From assembly GCF_026104355.1 (NCBI RefSeq), contig NZ_CP110535.1:3224001-3288000 (forward strand): a stretch of 64,000 bases of DNA. Reading direction: 5' to 3'. This DNA comes from Halomonas sp. BDJS001 (lineage in GTDB: Bacteria; Pseudomonadota; Gammaproteobacteria; Pseudomonadales; Halomonadaceae). The notes beneath the pieces were generated by a model. That model was not told the DNA's origin. It was given only the letters and a program-made list of their open reading frames with translations, and ran no database searches. The translations under genes and the position numbers were made by a program. Below are positions 47,205 through 55,939 of this stretch, piece after piece. Numbering within the stretch: the stretch's first letter is position 1; each line of letters begins with the position of its first letter.

Positions 47205-48152
47205 ATGAAGATTGTTATCCCTGATGATTACCAAGACTGTGTGCGCCATTTAGACGCCTTCAAACAGCTAGATGGTCACGATGTAAAGGTTTACCACGAT
47301 ACGCTGACCGACCTTGACGCGCTGAGTGCACGTTTCCAGGAGGCAGAGGCGTTAGTGCTTATTCGCGAACGCACACCGATCACGGCGGCCCTACTTGAGC
47401 GCCTGCCCAACCTGAAAGTGATTAGCCAGACAGGAGGGGGTGCTGCCCATGTGGATATGGAAGCTTGCCGCCGCCATGGCGTCACCGTAATGACGGGGAC
47501 AGGTTCGCCGTACGCCGCTGCAGAACTTACCTGGGGATTGGTGCTTTCGGCTATGCGGCACATACCGGCAGAAGTTGGGAATTTGAAAGCGGGCCGCTGG
47601 CAACGCACGCTAGGCACCGGTCTCAAAGGACGCACACTGGGTATTTTCGGCTACGGAAAAATCGGCAGCTTAATCGCACGCTACGGTCAAGCATTTGAAA
47701 TGAAGGTGTTGGTGTGGGGCCGTGAGGGTACTCGGCAACGGGCTGCTGATGTCGGGCTAGAAGTGGCCGAAAGCCAGGCTGACTTGTTCCAGCGCTCAGA
47801 TATACTGAGCCTGCACCTCCGCCTGAATGACGACACCCGGGGCATCGTCAACGCTGAATCACTTGCCCAAATGAAGCCAACGTCGTTACTGGTCAACACC
47901 AGCCGCTCTCAGTTAGTGGCGCCCGGCGCACTAGAGCAGGCGCTAAAAGCCGGGCGCCCTGGTCAGGCAGCAGTCGATGTATTCGATGCTGAACCTGTGC
48001 TCCAAGACTCGTTGCTGGAATTACCCAATTTGCTCGCCACTCCCCACCTTGGCTATGTGGAAAAAGATAGCTACGAGCTCTATTTTGGCGATGCCTTTAG
48101 CAACCTGCTGGCGTATATTGATGGTCAACCCGTCAACAATCTAGCCCGTTAA
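47205..48152 (+). CDS. D-2-hydroxyacid dehydrogenase family protein
   Basis: 315 aa, GAGG site. The Rossmann NAD motif is LGIFGYGKIGSLIARYG (about 146-162); catalytic Arg in NTSRSQLVAP, Glu in DVFDAEPV and His in ATPHLGYVEKD are the family's R-E-H triad. It reduces 2-oxoacids or oxidises D-2-hydroxyacids; the specificity (phosphoglycerate, hydroxypyruvate or other) is unknown. Confidence 0.88.
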   Translation: MKIVIPDDYQDCVRHLDAFKQLDGHDVKVYHDTLTDLDALSARFQEAEALVLIRERTPITAALLERLPNLKVISQTGGGAAHVDMEACRRHGVTVMTGTGSPYAAAELTWGLVLSAMRHIPAEVGNLKAGRWQRTLGTGLKGRTLGIFGYGKIGSLIARYGQAFEMKVLVWGREGTRQRAADVGLEVAESQADLFQRSDILSLHLRLNDDTRGIVNAESLAQMKPTSLLVNTSRSQLVAPGALEQALKAGRPGQAAVDVFDAEPVLQDSLLELPNLLATPHLGYVEKDSYELYFGDAFSNLLAYIDGQPVNNLAR

Positions 48153-48237
48153 TTGAGCGTGCTAGAGAGCGTAACGGCCACCGCCTCTGTGCCAATTGTG
48201 CTAGCCTATAAGCCAATAAGTAGCACAGAGGCCATTA

Positions 48238-48654
48238 ATGCTCACCATTTCTAGCAACGTTACCCTGGCTGATTGGGAGATTGATATCAGTCAGATTCGC
48301 GCCCAAGGTGCGGGCGGACAGAATGTCAATAAAGTCTCCTCAGCGGTGCATTTGCGCTTCGATATTCCCAGCTCCACGCTACCTACTCATTATAAAGAGC
48401 GCTTAATGGCGCTGTCTGATCAACGCATCAGTAAAGAGGGTGTGGTGATTATTAAAGCGCAAAGCCATCGTAAGCTTGAGCTGAATAAAGAGGATGCGTT
48501 GGCGCGTTTAAAAGAGCTGATACAAAGCGCCACCAAACAGCAAAAAGTACGCCGCGCCACCAAGCCCACCAAAGGCTCACAGCGTCGCCGCGTCGATCAC
48601 AAAACCCGTAAGGGCAAAATTAAATCGCTGCGCGGTAAGGTGTCGGCCTCTTAA
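48238..48654 (+). CDS. arfB: Alternative ribosome-rescue factor ArfB (YaeJ)
   Basis: 138 aa. A release-factor catalytic domain with GGQ (IRAQGAGGQNVNKVSSAVHLRF) but no codon-recognition domains, followed by a basic C-terminal tail (KQQKVRRATKPTKGSQRRR) that enters the mRNA channel of stalled ribosomes. The stop overlaps the next start by one base (TAATG). Confidence 0.93.
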   Translation: MLTISSNVTLADWEIDISQIRAQGAGGQNVNKVSSAVHLRFDIPSSTLPTHYKERLMALSDQRISKEGVVIIKAQSHRKLELNKEDALARLKELIQSATKQQKVRRATKPTKGSQRRRVDHKTRKGKIKSLRGKVSAS

Positions 48655-48929
48655 TGACTAAAGACTCCACACCTCCCGCTCAGCGCCCTCTTTCTCCCTG
48701 CATACAGATCTGTCAGATTGAACCAACCACATCGGTATGCGAAGGGTGTGGCCGCACGCTGGATGAAATTGCGCTTTGGGGCAGCATGACCGAGGCCGAA
48801 AAGACCCCGGTATGGGAACGCTTGGTAGTCGAAGGCTATGTTTTTAAAGACTATGTTTTTAAAGACTATGTTTCTAAAGACCATGTTTCCAAAGGCTACG
48901 TTTCTAAAGGCAGGGCTTCCGGCGGGTGA
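48654..48929 (+). CDS. DUF1289 protein with pentapeptide-encoding tail repeat
   Basis: 91 aa. SPCIQICQIEPTTSVCEGCGRTLDEIALWGSM is the DUF1289 domain (four Cys, a small zinc-knuckle-like fold). The usual family protein ends soon afterwards; here five repeats of Y/H-V-F/S-K-D/G (15 bp each) extend the C-terminus. Translationally coupled to arfB. Its 3' end overlaps the convergent proline-racemase-family gene by 34 bases. Function unknown. Confidence 0.82.
   Translation: MTKDSTPPAQRPLSPCIQICQIEPTTSVCEGCGRTLDEIALWGSMTEAEKTPVWERLVVEGYVFKDYVFKDYVSKDHVSKGYVSKGRASGG
48834..48908 (+). repeat. 15-bp tandem repeat, five units
   Basis: Five in-frame units of 15 bp (GGC/GAC TAT GTT TTT/TCT AAA type), each encoding a pentapeptide such as DYVFK. 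Units 1-3 differ by one or two bases and the last two are more diverged, so the array grew by slippage from one end. Unit number changes would keep the reading frame. Confidence 0.9.
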
Positions 48930-49959
48930 CGGTCGCGCAATATATGGTGTAGCTCGCCACACGCGACCATCGGGTCATCACAGTTGATAACGATATCCGA
49001 GTGGGCCAGTACATAGCTGCGGCCGGTAATGGTGTTTTCGACGACCTGGTAAGCCCCTTCCTGATGGGTGCCAATGAAGGTGCCAATAAACCCCGTCTCG
49101 CGCAGTGATACCGTCTCTAGCTTATCACCTACATTCAAACGTCCTTCGTAATTCATTAGCGCTAGACGTGCCGAGGTGCCGGTGCCCGTTGTGCTGCGGC
49201 AAATAACACCTGGATGAACGTAGGTCGTTGACCGTGAACGTGTATACCCCTCCCCTATCTGCTCTTCAGGGCCCATAAAGTGCAAAAATGGCAGCGGCCC
49301 TACATCGCCCAGGGTGTAGTGGGAAAAGCCTCGCTGCGCTTTTATCGCTTCAACAATTTTGTAGGCGCACTCCGAAAGCGCACGCTCCTCATCACGGGAA
49401 AGCTTAAAGCCCAGCTCAGTGGCGTCGACCAAAGCGTAAAAGCCACCGCTATAGGCGATGGAGTAAGTCACTTCGCCAATACCCGGCACGTGAATCTTAT
49501 CGCGATAGGTATCGATATAGCTGGGCAAGCCGCCACAGGTCACCGATTCCACCACACCGTTGTGCACTTTCGCTTCGATTTGCACTAACCCCGCCGGGCT
49601 TCCAACTTAAACCGCTGTATACCTTCCCGCTTGGGGACAATCCCGCTCTCAAGCACCGCTGTCGCAGTACACAGCGTGTTGGATCCGGAGTAAATGGGGT
49701 ACCCCATCACTTCCATAATGATGTAGCCCGCCACCGCTTCAGGGTGACAAGCCGGCACCAATAGATCCACCGACATTTCCGGGATACCGTAGGGCTCTTC
49801 GAGCAGCAGTCGGCGCAAACCGTCGGCGTCATCGCGCAGATACTCCATCTGCTCGCGCACGGTAGCGCCAGGCAGACTATCTATCCCCCCCGTGACGATA
49901 CGGCTAACATCGCCTCCTGCATGGGTGTCCATTAGCTGAATAGTATGAAGGTTAGGCAC
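48896..49959 (-). pseudogene. Proline-racemase/hydroxyproline-epimerase superfamily, frameshifted
   Basis: The first 124 codons from ATG 49959 (LMDTHAGGDVSRIVTGGI, YSGSNTLCTATAVLESGIVP) end in KLEARRG-stop. The -1 frame continues the family exactly (LVQIEAKVHNGVVESVT, FLHFMGPEE, ICRSTTGTGTSARLALM). Adding one C to the CCC run (plus-strand G3 at 49596-49598) restores LEAPAGLVQIEA and a protein of about 354 aa. Residues at the two acid/base positions appear to be Ser (SGSN) and Thr (TTGTGTSA), not the Cys pair of classical racemases, so racemisation is doubtful; a dehydratase or unknown activity is possible. The next gene downstream of the promoter side (49971) is close and probably in the same operon. 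Confidence 0.75.
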
Positions 49960-49970
49960 TGGCGGTGCTC

Positions 49971-51149
49971 CTAAACGGCAGTGGAGGAATTCTCAAGGGC
50001 GAACGGCGCACCATGGAGTGCCCACTGGGCATCGGGGACAAGCACGATTTTACCCAGGTAGTTGCTACCCCGATTGACAAAATAGCGCTCGGCAGCGTGC
50101 AGATCAGACAACTTAAAGGCGGCGTGAAGTACTGGTTTTAACTCCCCGCTGCGAATCCACGCCACCAGTTGTTCGGCCTCTTCTCGGGTGCCGTGGGAAA
50201 CGCCAAATATCTGTACTTGATAAAGATAGATGCGGGTCCACATCATTTCGCTAAGGTTGCCACCGCTGGCACCGGCAATGGAGAGGCGCGGGTAGCTCTT
50301 ACGCCCCTGCATATCGACAATCATGGTGTCGATAAACAGATTGGTCATCTCACCGCCGACCAAATCCATTACTGCATCAATCGGTTTGCCACCCGTGCTT
50401 TCCAGCACCCGCTCAACAAAAGTGGGCAGATCACCACGGTCAATCACCGTTTCTGCACCGAGTGCTTTGAGCGCCTCGGCTTTATCAAGTTGACTGACTG
50501 CGTAAGGAATCGCGCCCACAATGCGACAGAGTTGAATGAGCGCGGTGCCCACACCGCCGCTGGCACCGCTGACCAGAACGCGCTCTCCGGCCCCCACCTT
50601 GGCGGCAGTCATCATATGATAAGCGGTTTGATACGAACACATGCCCATTGAGGCTAGTTCGGCATCATGCAGCTCTGGGTTAGGCACGTGATAAAACTGC
50701 TCCGCAGGCACGGCGATATACTCAGCAAAACCGCCGTCAGCCCCGTGGCCAAAGTAATCTGGGGTTAGATTGATATCCCGGCGTTCATCGGCGTAAATAT
50801 TAAAATCCAGCAGTCCGCGCTGACCAATTCGCTTGGCGTCAACGCCTTCGCCAACCGCCACTATACGGCCAGCAACATCGGCGCCTTGAATCCGTGGAAA
50901 GGTTAAGGTTGGGGTGCCGCCCATGGCAAAGGAAGTCACATCACCTTTGTCTTTGGTCGGGTACAGGCCTTCACGCGCCTTGCGGTCCGTATTATTCTTC
51001 GCCGTAGCGGTAACCTGAACCAACACCTCGCCCGCCTTGGGCTGCGGCGTGGCGACATTCTGATGGTATTCCAGCTTTTCGATACCGCCATGCCCGGTCA
51101 ATAGCATGGCAGCCATGGTGGTGGGCACCGTGTGTGTCGTCTCGGCCAT
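49971..51149 (-). CDS. Medium-chain dehydrogenase/reductase (NADPH:quinone reductase-like)
   Basis: 392 aa from ATG 51149 (CTAGGAG site eight bases upstream). A GroES-like domain (about 15-165) precedes a Rossmann domain with VLVSGASGGVGTALIQLCR (about 190). The catalytic-zinc Cys of alcohol dehydrogenases is absent, which favours the zinc-less quinone reductase/crotonase-like group. It lies 11 bases before the proline-racemase-family gene, so both may serve one catabolic route. Confidence 0.85.
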   Translation of the reverse strand: MAETTHTVPTTMAAMLLTGHGGIEKLEYHQNVATPQPKAGEVLVQVTATAKNNTDRKAREGLYPTKDKGDVTSFAMGGTPTLTFPRIQGADVAGRIVAVGEGVDAKRIGQRGLLDFNIYADERRDINLTPDYFGHGADGGFAEYIAVPAEQFYHVPNPELHDAELASMGMCSYQTAYHMMTAAKVGAGERVLVSGASGGVGTALIQLCRIVGAIPYAVSQLDKAEALKALGAETVIDRGDLPTFVERVLESTGGKPIDAVMDLVGGEMTNLFIDTMIVDMQGRKSYPRLSIAGASGGNLSEMMWTRIYLYQVQIFGVSHGTREEAEQLVAWIRSGELKPVLHAAFKLSDLHAAERYFVNRGSNYLGKIVLVPDAQWALHGAPFALENSSTAV

Positions 51150-51194
51150 GGAGTAACTCCTAGGTTGGGCTAACGTCAAACTGCTCAAAACTGA

Positions 51195-51772
51195 TTAGCT
51201 AAAAACAGGGACGCCAATCAGCACTGTGTGCAGATAAAAAGCAAACAACACATACGCTATCAAGCCGACGAGCACGGTAGCAATGGTGGCCATTTTATGC
51301 GTACTGACGGGCGCAGGCGGTGTCAGGCGGTCGCGCTTTTTGGCGGCTTTAAACGCCAGGATAGCCCAGATAAGAAAGGCAGCAAAAAAGATGATATCGC
51401 CCAAGCGTCCGTTGGCCAGCAGGTGAGCAAACGCCCAGATTTTTACCGCCAGCATCATGGGATGGCCGAGCTTGGCCTTAATCGCGTTATGCGGAATGTA
51501 GGCCGCCACCAGCATAATAAAGGCAGGAACCATCAGCAGCGCCACCGCGTGGCGCATTCCCATAGGCGGGTACCAGATATAGAGAGGGGCGAGGCGCATC
51601 TGCCCAAAACCATAAATCGCAATGGCCAGGCCAACGATGGAGACCGCCGCATAGGCGACTTTCCAAGTGGATTCACCGTGTTTGGCAATCTGCTGCTGGC
51701 GCCAGTTTTCAGCAAAAATACGTACAGAGTGACTGCCTAAAAAATCAGCAGCCCGATAATCATAATCGTCAT
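51195..51772 (-). pseudogene. NnrU-like membrane protein, frameshifted near the N-terminus
   Basis: The natural start is ATG 51772 (GGGAG site), giving MTIMIIGLLIF and then a TAG. The rest of the protein (LGSHSVRIFAENWRQQQIA, then PMGMRHAVALLMVPAFIM, HPMMLAVKIWAFAHLLANG) is in the other frame. One extra T in the T6 run (plus-strand A6 at 51739-51744) restores about 192 aa with the usual NnrU start IGLLIFLGSHSVR. NnrU proteins have five to six membrane helices and were first linked to nitrite/nitric oxide metabolism, though many are not. Reading from TTG 51779 avoids the stop but destroys the first helix. Confidence 0.78.
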
Positions 51773-51892
51773 GGAACAACTCCCAGTGAAAACGCTAGTC
51801 GACGGCTTTATGCCTTATAGTATTGGTCACTGGAGAGGATGCCACACTCAGCCACCGACCACCTATGCATGCGTCAACTTTTCGCTCACGGG

Positions 51893-52860
51893 CTAAAACC
51901 AATGCTTGCGCTTAAATAGCCAAATCAAGATACCCGCAATACCCAACATGGCTCCCCAGACAAAAAAGTAGCCGTACTGATAGCGCAGCTCGGGCATATT
52001 TTCGAAGTTCATACCGTAAATCCCGGCAATAAACGTAAGAGGCACGAAGATCGCGGTAATCACCGTCAGCACCCGCATGGTGATATTTAGCTGGTGAGAG
52101 GAAATAGAGATATAGCCATCGATTAGGTCACCGCAAATGTCGTAGTACATTTGGGTCAAGGTATAGAGGCGCTCGAAGCGATCCGCTACATCGTTGATCG
52201 CGTGCAGGGTTTCGCTCTCCTCCCGCGGTAAATGCTCATAGTCATAAGCGATGAGCTCTTGGGTAATACCCTGGTGGTAGCTAAAGATGCGGCGCATTTT
52301 AACCAGCCGCGAGCGATAGGTAATGATCTTGCGCATTAGTACATCATTACCATTTCGAGCAGCTCGTCTTCCAGGTCGCTTAACGCCGTTTCGAACTCAA
52401 GTAGGCTATCGATATAAAAGCCCGCTGAAATATACATCACCCTCAGCGCGACATGTTCCGGCGAGTGGGCCAGTAGGGCTTTACCGTGCTCGTTGAATAG
52501 CCGTTCTATGGAGAGCGCTTGGCCGGGATGGAGGGTGACCAGAAATCGCTCGCCCACAAAGAAACAGACCTGTTGGGGCAGGTAATTTAGTTCGGCATCG
52601 AAGGAGGAGATGCCACGATAAATAATTAGGGTGTGATTATCAAACTCTTCGATTTTTGGCGGATGGCGCTCTTTGTGGGCATCCTGAATCGCCATGGGAT
52701 GGAACTCAAACGCCTCTAAAATCGCCCGCTCACTTTGTTGGGACTCGCCCTGCATATCGATGCAGATATGGCTGCCAGGGTTGGAGTGCCACACGGCCAT
52801 TAGGCGTTCATCGCCCTCGTGAGTTTCGCCTTCTGGGGTGGTCAAAATCGTTCGAATCAT
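51893..52860 (-). pseudogene. CorA-family magnesium/divalent cation channel, frameshifted
   Basis: The first 174 codons from ATG 52860 are the CorA cytoplasmic domain (MAIQDAHKERHPPKIEEFDNH, FLVTLHPGQ, LEDELLEM), ending in TAA at 52336. The -1 frame goes on with SRLVKMRRIFSYHQGI, the long stalk helix, then two membrane helices with the diagnostic GMN (GIYGMNFENMPEL). Adding one A in the GAAATGG context (plus T3 at 52353-52355) yields LLENGND and a 322-aa protein, normal for CorA. As it stands the second ORF could restart at an ATG that overlaps the TAA by one base, but split CorA is unlikely to form a working pentamer. Confidence 0.82.
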
Positions 52861-52887
52861 GCTCGTCCTTGAAGGTTTCCCTGGTGC

Positions 52888-54327
52888 TTAACAAGCTTTA
52901 TCAACAGGGTGGGCAATACGCACTTGGGCTTTTCCAGAGCGCTTGGCTTCATACATCGCCACATCGGCACGCTTTAGCAGTTCGTTGGCGGTCTCTGCGC
53001 TGGCGGGTAGATACAGAGCAACCCCAATGCTAACGCTGACGTTTAGCGCTGCTTTGCCAGCAGCCATTGGCTCTTGAACTACCTGGATTAATTTGTCAGC
53101 CAACTGCTCAATGGCCGTAGGCTCACTGCCTTCCAAGAGTAAAACAAACTCGTCCCCGGCCCAGCGCGCGACATAATCGGTTTCACGAATAGCCTGCACC
53201 AACCTTTTAGTAATCACGCGTAGCAGTTCATCGCCCATGGCATGGCCATAGATATCGTTAATCGCTTTAAAACCATCCAGATCCATAAACAGCACGGCTA
53301 AGGGTTGCTGGGTACGTCGAGTGCGAGCCATTGCTTCAGGTAAGCGCTCATCCAAAGCCCGTCGGTTAGGTAGCTTGGTAAGCACGTCTTCACGCGCCTG
53401 TTGATCGCGCAGTCGCTCAAGCTGCTGACGCTCGGTAATATCGTGGATAAAAAGGCTGCGCCGCTCGCGCCCATCAATCATTAACGCCTTAATACGAATT
53501 TCAACAGGTAGTTCAGTATCATCCCGGCGTCGTGCCGTCGATATAATGGCAGCACGGTTATTGCTGGGAGGTAATCCGGTGGGGAAAATAAGCTCCGTTA
53601 TTGTCCTTGCCAGTGCTTCTTTGCGCGGCCAACCAAACATCACCTCCGCTGCTCGGTTCCAGTCCAAAATCACGTCGTGGGCATCAATGCTGATATAGGC
53701 ATCATAAGCTGACTCGATGACTAAATTGAGCTCATTGGTACGCCGCTCGATTTGGCACTCCATACTGCGGTGTAATTCATTCAATTGTTGCTGATATGCC
53801 TCGGCATTTTTCTTCTCCAGCACCACCCGCTCACGCAAATGCACTTCCTCTGTCGCTATTGCCGCTAAGTCTTGCAAGGTCGCTAACTCATCCGCGCTCA
53901 CGACGCGTGGCTTAGTGTCGAGAGCGCAGAGTGACCCCAGTGCCAAGCCTTGCAAAGAGTGTAATGGAATACCCACATAAAAACGGATGCCATCGGGAGC
54001 AGCCACTAAGGGGTTTTGAGAAAAACGGGCATCTTGGCTGGCATCCTCAACAATAAAGGGCTCTGAGGACAAAATGGTATAAGCGCAGAAAGCCACATCG
54101 CGAGATGTCTCTTGGGTCTCAACGCCAATACTCGACTTAAACCACTGCCGTTGCGCATCTACCAACGTCACCGTCGAGATAGGCACGTTTAGCAGCTTGG
54201 TCACCAGCCTCGTAATGCGGTCAAAAGCAGGCTCTTCAGGGGTGTCTAAAAGTGCAAGCTCATAAAGGGCTGCTAACCGCGCATCTTCGTCAGGTGCCGT
54301 GGGGAAACTCATTGTCATATCAACCAT
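52888..54327 (-). CDS. GAF-PAS-GGDEF diguanylate cyclase
   Basis: 479 aa, no membrane helix. A GAF domain (about 20-165; TLVDAQRQWFKSSIGV, RDVAFCAYTI) leads to a short coiled coil, a PAS domain (about 200-305; VIESAYDAYISIDAHDVILDWN) and a GGDEF domain (315-475). The active-site motif is AGDEF (VARWAGDEFVLLLEG), a variant known to be active. The inhibitory RxxD lies close upstream region (RAI-REtD). It would make c-di-GMP in response to a cytosolic cue. The gene begins 28 bases before corA's start. Confidence 0.88.
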   Translation of the reverse strand: MVDMTMSFPTAPDEDARLAALYELALLDTPEEPAFDRITRLVTKLLNVPISTVTLVDAQRQWFKSSIGVETQETSRDVAFCAYTILSSEPFIVEDASQDARFSQNPLVAAPDGIRFYVGIPLHSLQGLALGSLCALDTKPRVVSADELATLQDLAAIATEEVHLRERVVLEKKNAEAYQQQLNELHRSMECQIERRTNELNLVIESAYDAYISIDAHDVILDWNRAAEVMFGWPRKEALARTITELIFPTGLPPSNNRAAIISTARRRDDTELPVEIRIKALMIDGRERRSLFIHDITERQQLERLRDQQAREDVLTKLPNRRALDERLPEAMARTRRTQQPLAVLFMDLDGFKAINDIYGHAMGDELLRVITKRLVQAIRETDYVARWAGDEFVLLLEGSEPTAIEQLADKLIQVVQEPMAAGKAALNVSVSIGVALYLPASAETANELLKRADVAMYEAKRSGKAQVRIAHPVDKAC

Positions 54328-54381
54328 GAGGTAGCTATTATTCTGCTAGCATAACGCGATCAGCTCTTTACTGCTTACATC

Positions 54382-55755
54382 TCACTTTTTTCTGGTTGAA
54401 AACGCGAGCAGCACACTCGTTAACGTGGAGGCGATTAACGCACCGACGAATGGCCCCAGGGTAGGGATACTGCCTGGAAAACTGGCAGCCAAGATCCCTG
54501 CTATCAGGCTTCCTTGGCTTAACCACCCAGGAAGAATGGCACCTAGCAAACCTGCAACACCACCCCCAATGGCTGCAATTGGCGTCATACGTTGCCACAG
54601 GCCAAGCAATACAGGCACCACAATCGCGGCACACAGCAAGTCGGCAATCAAAAACAGCCGCAGTACCGACAGCCCCTGTAAGGCAATCAATACCACCGGA
54701 ATCATCACCACCACCGTTACCCAGCGGGCAGCCACCAGTGAAACGCCCTTCTGCTCGCTGCGTGCGACCACCAGCGAGGCAATACCGTTTTGCAGCGTAT
54801 CAACGCTGGAGGCGACTAAAGTCACCGCTAATATCAAGGCGGGTAGCGTCAACCAAACAGGCGCATCGCTTAGCAGAGCAAAAAACGGCATTGGTGGCTC
54901 TCCCAGTTGCACACCACTCATGGCAGCCAAAACGCCCAAACCGCCAATGACCATGACGACGACCACCGTCATCGCCCCACCTAACCATGCTCCGCGCCCC
55001 AAGCTCTGATCGTCTTGCGCAGCCCACACGCGCTGCCAATAGCCTTGGTGGAAAAGGTTAGCTGCAGTAACCGCGATCACTAGCGTTAACGCTACGCTGA
55101 GCGCACTGGAAACGGGAATAGAAGGAAGCACAGCCTCAGCGGGAATAGTGGGAAGTCGCCATAGCGCCATGATCCCCACCACACACAGCAGAACCAACAG
55201 CAGCCACGCCTGCCAGCGGTCAGTGGCAAGGCTGGCTCGCAGGCCTCCCGCTGCGGTATACACCAGCGTAGTAAGCGCTACGCCAATAATCACCAGTGCA
55301 GGGGGCACATCGGAAAGTAACGCAGTGATTGCCCCAATGGCGGTTAGCTCGGCGGCTAAAAAACAGGCCATATAGGCAATGGATACCAGCGTTACCCAGC
55401 GCCGTACACCCGCACCATAGCACGCCTCAGCAAACTCGGCGATGCTGCGCCCCTCGGGCAGCGCACGGCGAATCTTTGGCCCATACAGCCCTAAAACGAT
55501 AAATGGCAGCGCAGAGCCAAGGGCATAGCCTGCCAGGGCCAGCGGGCCAACAAAGGCACCAATTTCAGGGGGCGCAAAGAGAATCCATGCCCCCATCCCG
55601 GAGGCTAGAAAGGAGAGTCCAAGGGTAGAAGCCGTTTGCGAATTACGAGCAGTGACATAGTCGTCAAGTGGGCCATCCACCCAGCGAGCTCGCAGGCCTA
55701 AATAAGCAAAGCAGCACAGCGCCGCGCCAAGCACGGCTGACGTCAAATAAAGCAT
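54382..55755 (-). CDS. Sodium:solute symporter, predicted thiamine/precursor uptake
   Basis: 457 aa with about 12-13 membrane helices and the SSS-family fold (ASTLGLSFLASGMGAWILFAPPE, the helix with GSALPFIVLG). The assignment to thiamine or its pyrimidine precursor comes from the TPP riboswitch that abuts its start codon; a TPP-regulated SSS-family transporter has been predicted in other bacteria under the name ThiV. The sequence itself does not define the substrate. It appears monocistronic. Confidence 0.82.
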   Translation of the reverse strand: MLYLTSAVLGAALCCFAYLGLRARWVDGPLDDYVTARNSQTASTLGLSFLASGMGAWILFAPPEIGAFVGPLALAGYALGSALPFIVLGLYGPKIRRALPEGRSIAEFAEACYGAGVRRWVTLVSIAYMACFLAAELTAIGAITALLSDVPPALVIIGVALTTLVYTAAGGLRASLATDRWQAWLLLVLLCVVGIMALWRLPTIPAEAVLPSIPVSSALSVALTLVIAVTAANLFHQGYWQRVWAAQDDQSLGRGAWLGGAMTVVVVMVIGGLGVLAAMSGVQLGEPPMPFFALLSDAPVWLTLPALILAVTLVASSVDTLQNGIASLVVARSEQKGVSLVAARWVTVVVMIPVVLIALQGLSVLRLFLIADLLCAAIVVPVLLGLWQRMTPIAAIGGGVAGLLGAILPGWLSQGSLIAGILAASFPGSIPTLGPFVGALIASTLTSVLLAFSTRKK

Positions 55756-55848
55756 GTCGCGCTTCCTCCGCCGGTACGAACCGGATCAGGTTCCAGGGTC
55801 TGCGCAGCGCGCATCTCAGCCCTTTAAAGCAGGGCTCCCCTGGCGACA
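55755..55848 (-). promoter_or_regulatory. TPP riboswitch (THI box)
   Basis: On the minus strand the aptamer has the invariant pieces in order: AGGGGAGCCC, GGGCTGAGA, GACCC, GAACCTGATC, then TACCGGCG and AGGAA. P1 arms are TGTCGC (55843-55848) and GCGACA (55755-55760). The 3' P1 arm ends on the first base of the symporter start codon, and the Shine-Dalgarno GGAGG lies in the aptamer's 3' end. When thiamine pyrophosphate is bound the ribosome site would be blocked, so control is translational. Confidence 0.95.
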
Positions 55849-55939
55849 GTGAATGTAGATACGAGGTTAAGAACTGATTCAGGAACTATTCTCAATCAGA
55901 ATAACCGCTTAGTAAAGCTTAGGATACCGTGGCCGCATG

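Noticed and set aside
48651..48962. Minus-strand ORF resembling a pentapeptide-repeat protein (FxNxxFxN pattern)
   Set aside because: It is the antisense reading of the DUF1289 15-bp tandem repeat; no ribosome site and it overlaps two real genes.
54425..55009. Plus-strand ORF inside the sodium symporter gene
   Set aside because: Thr/Pro/Lys-rich antisense reading of membrane helices; no start context.
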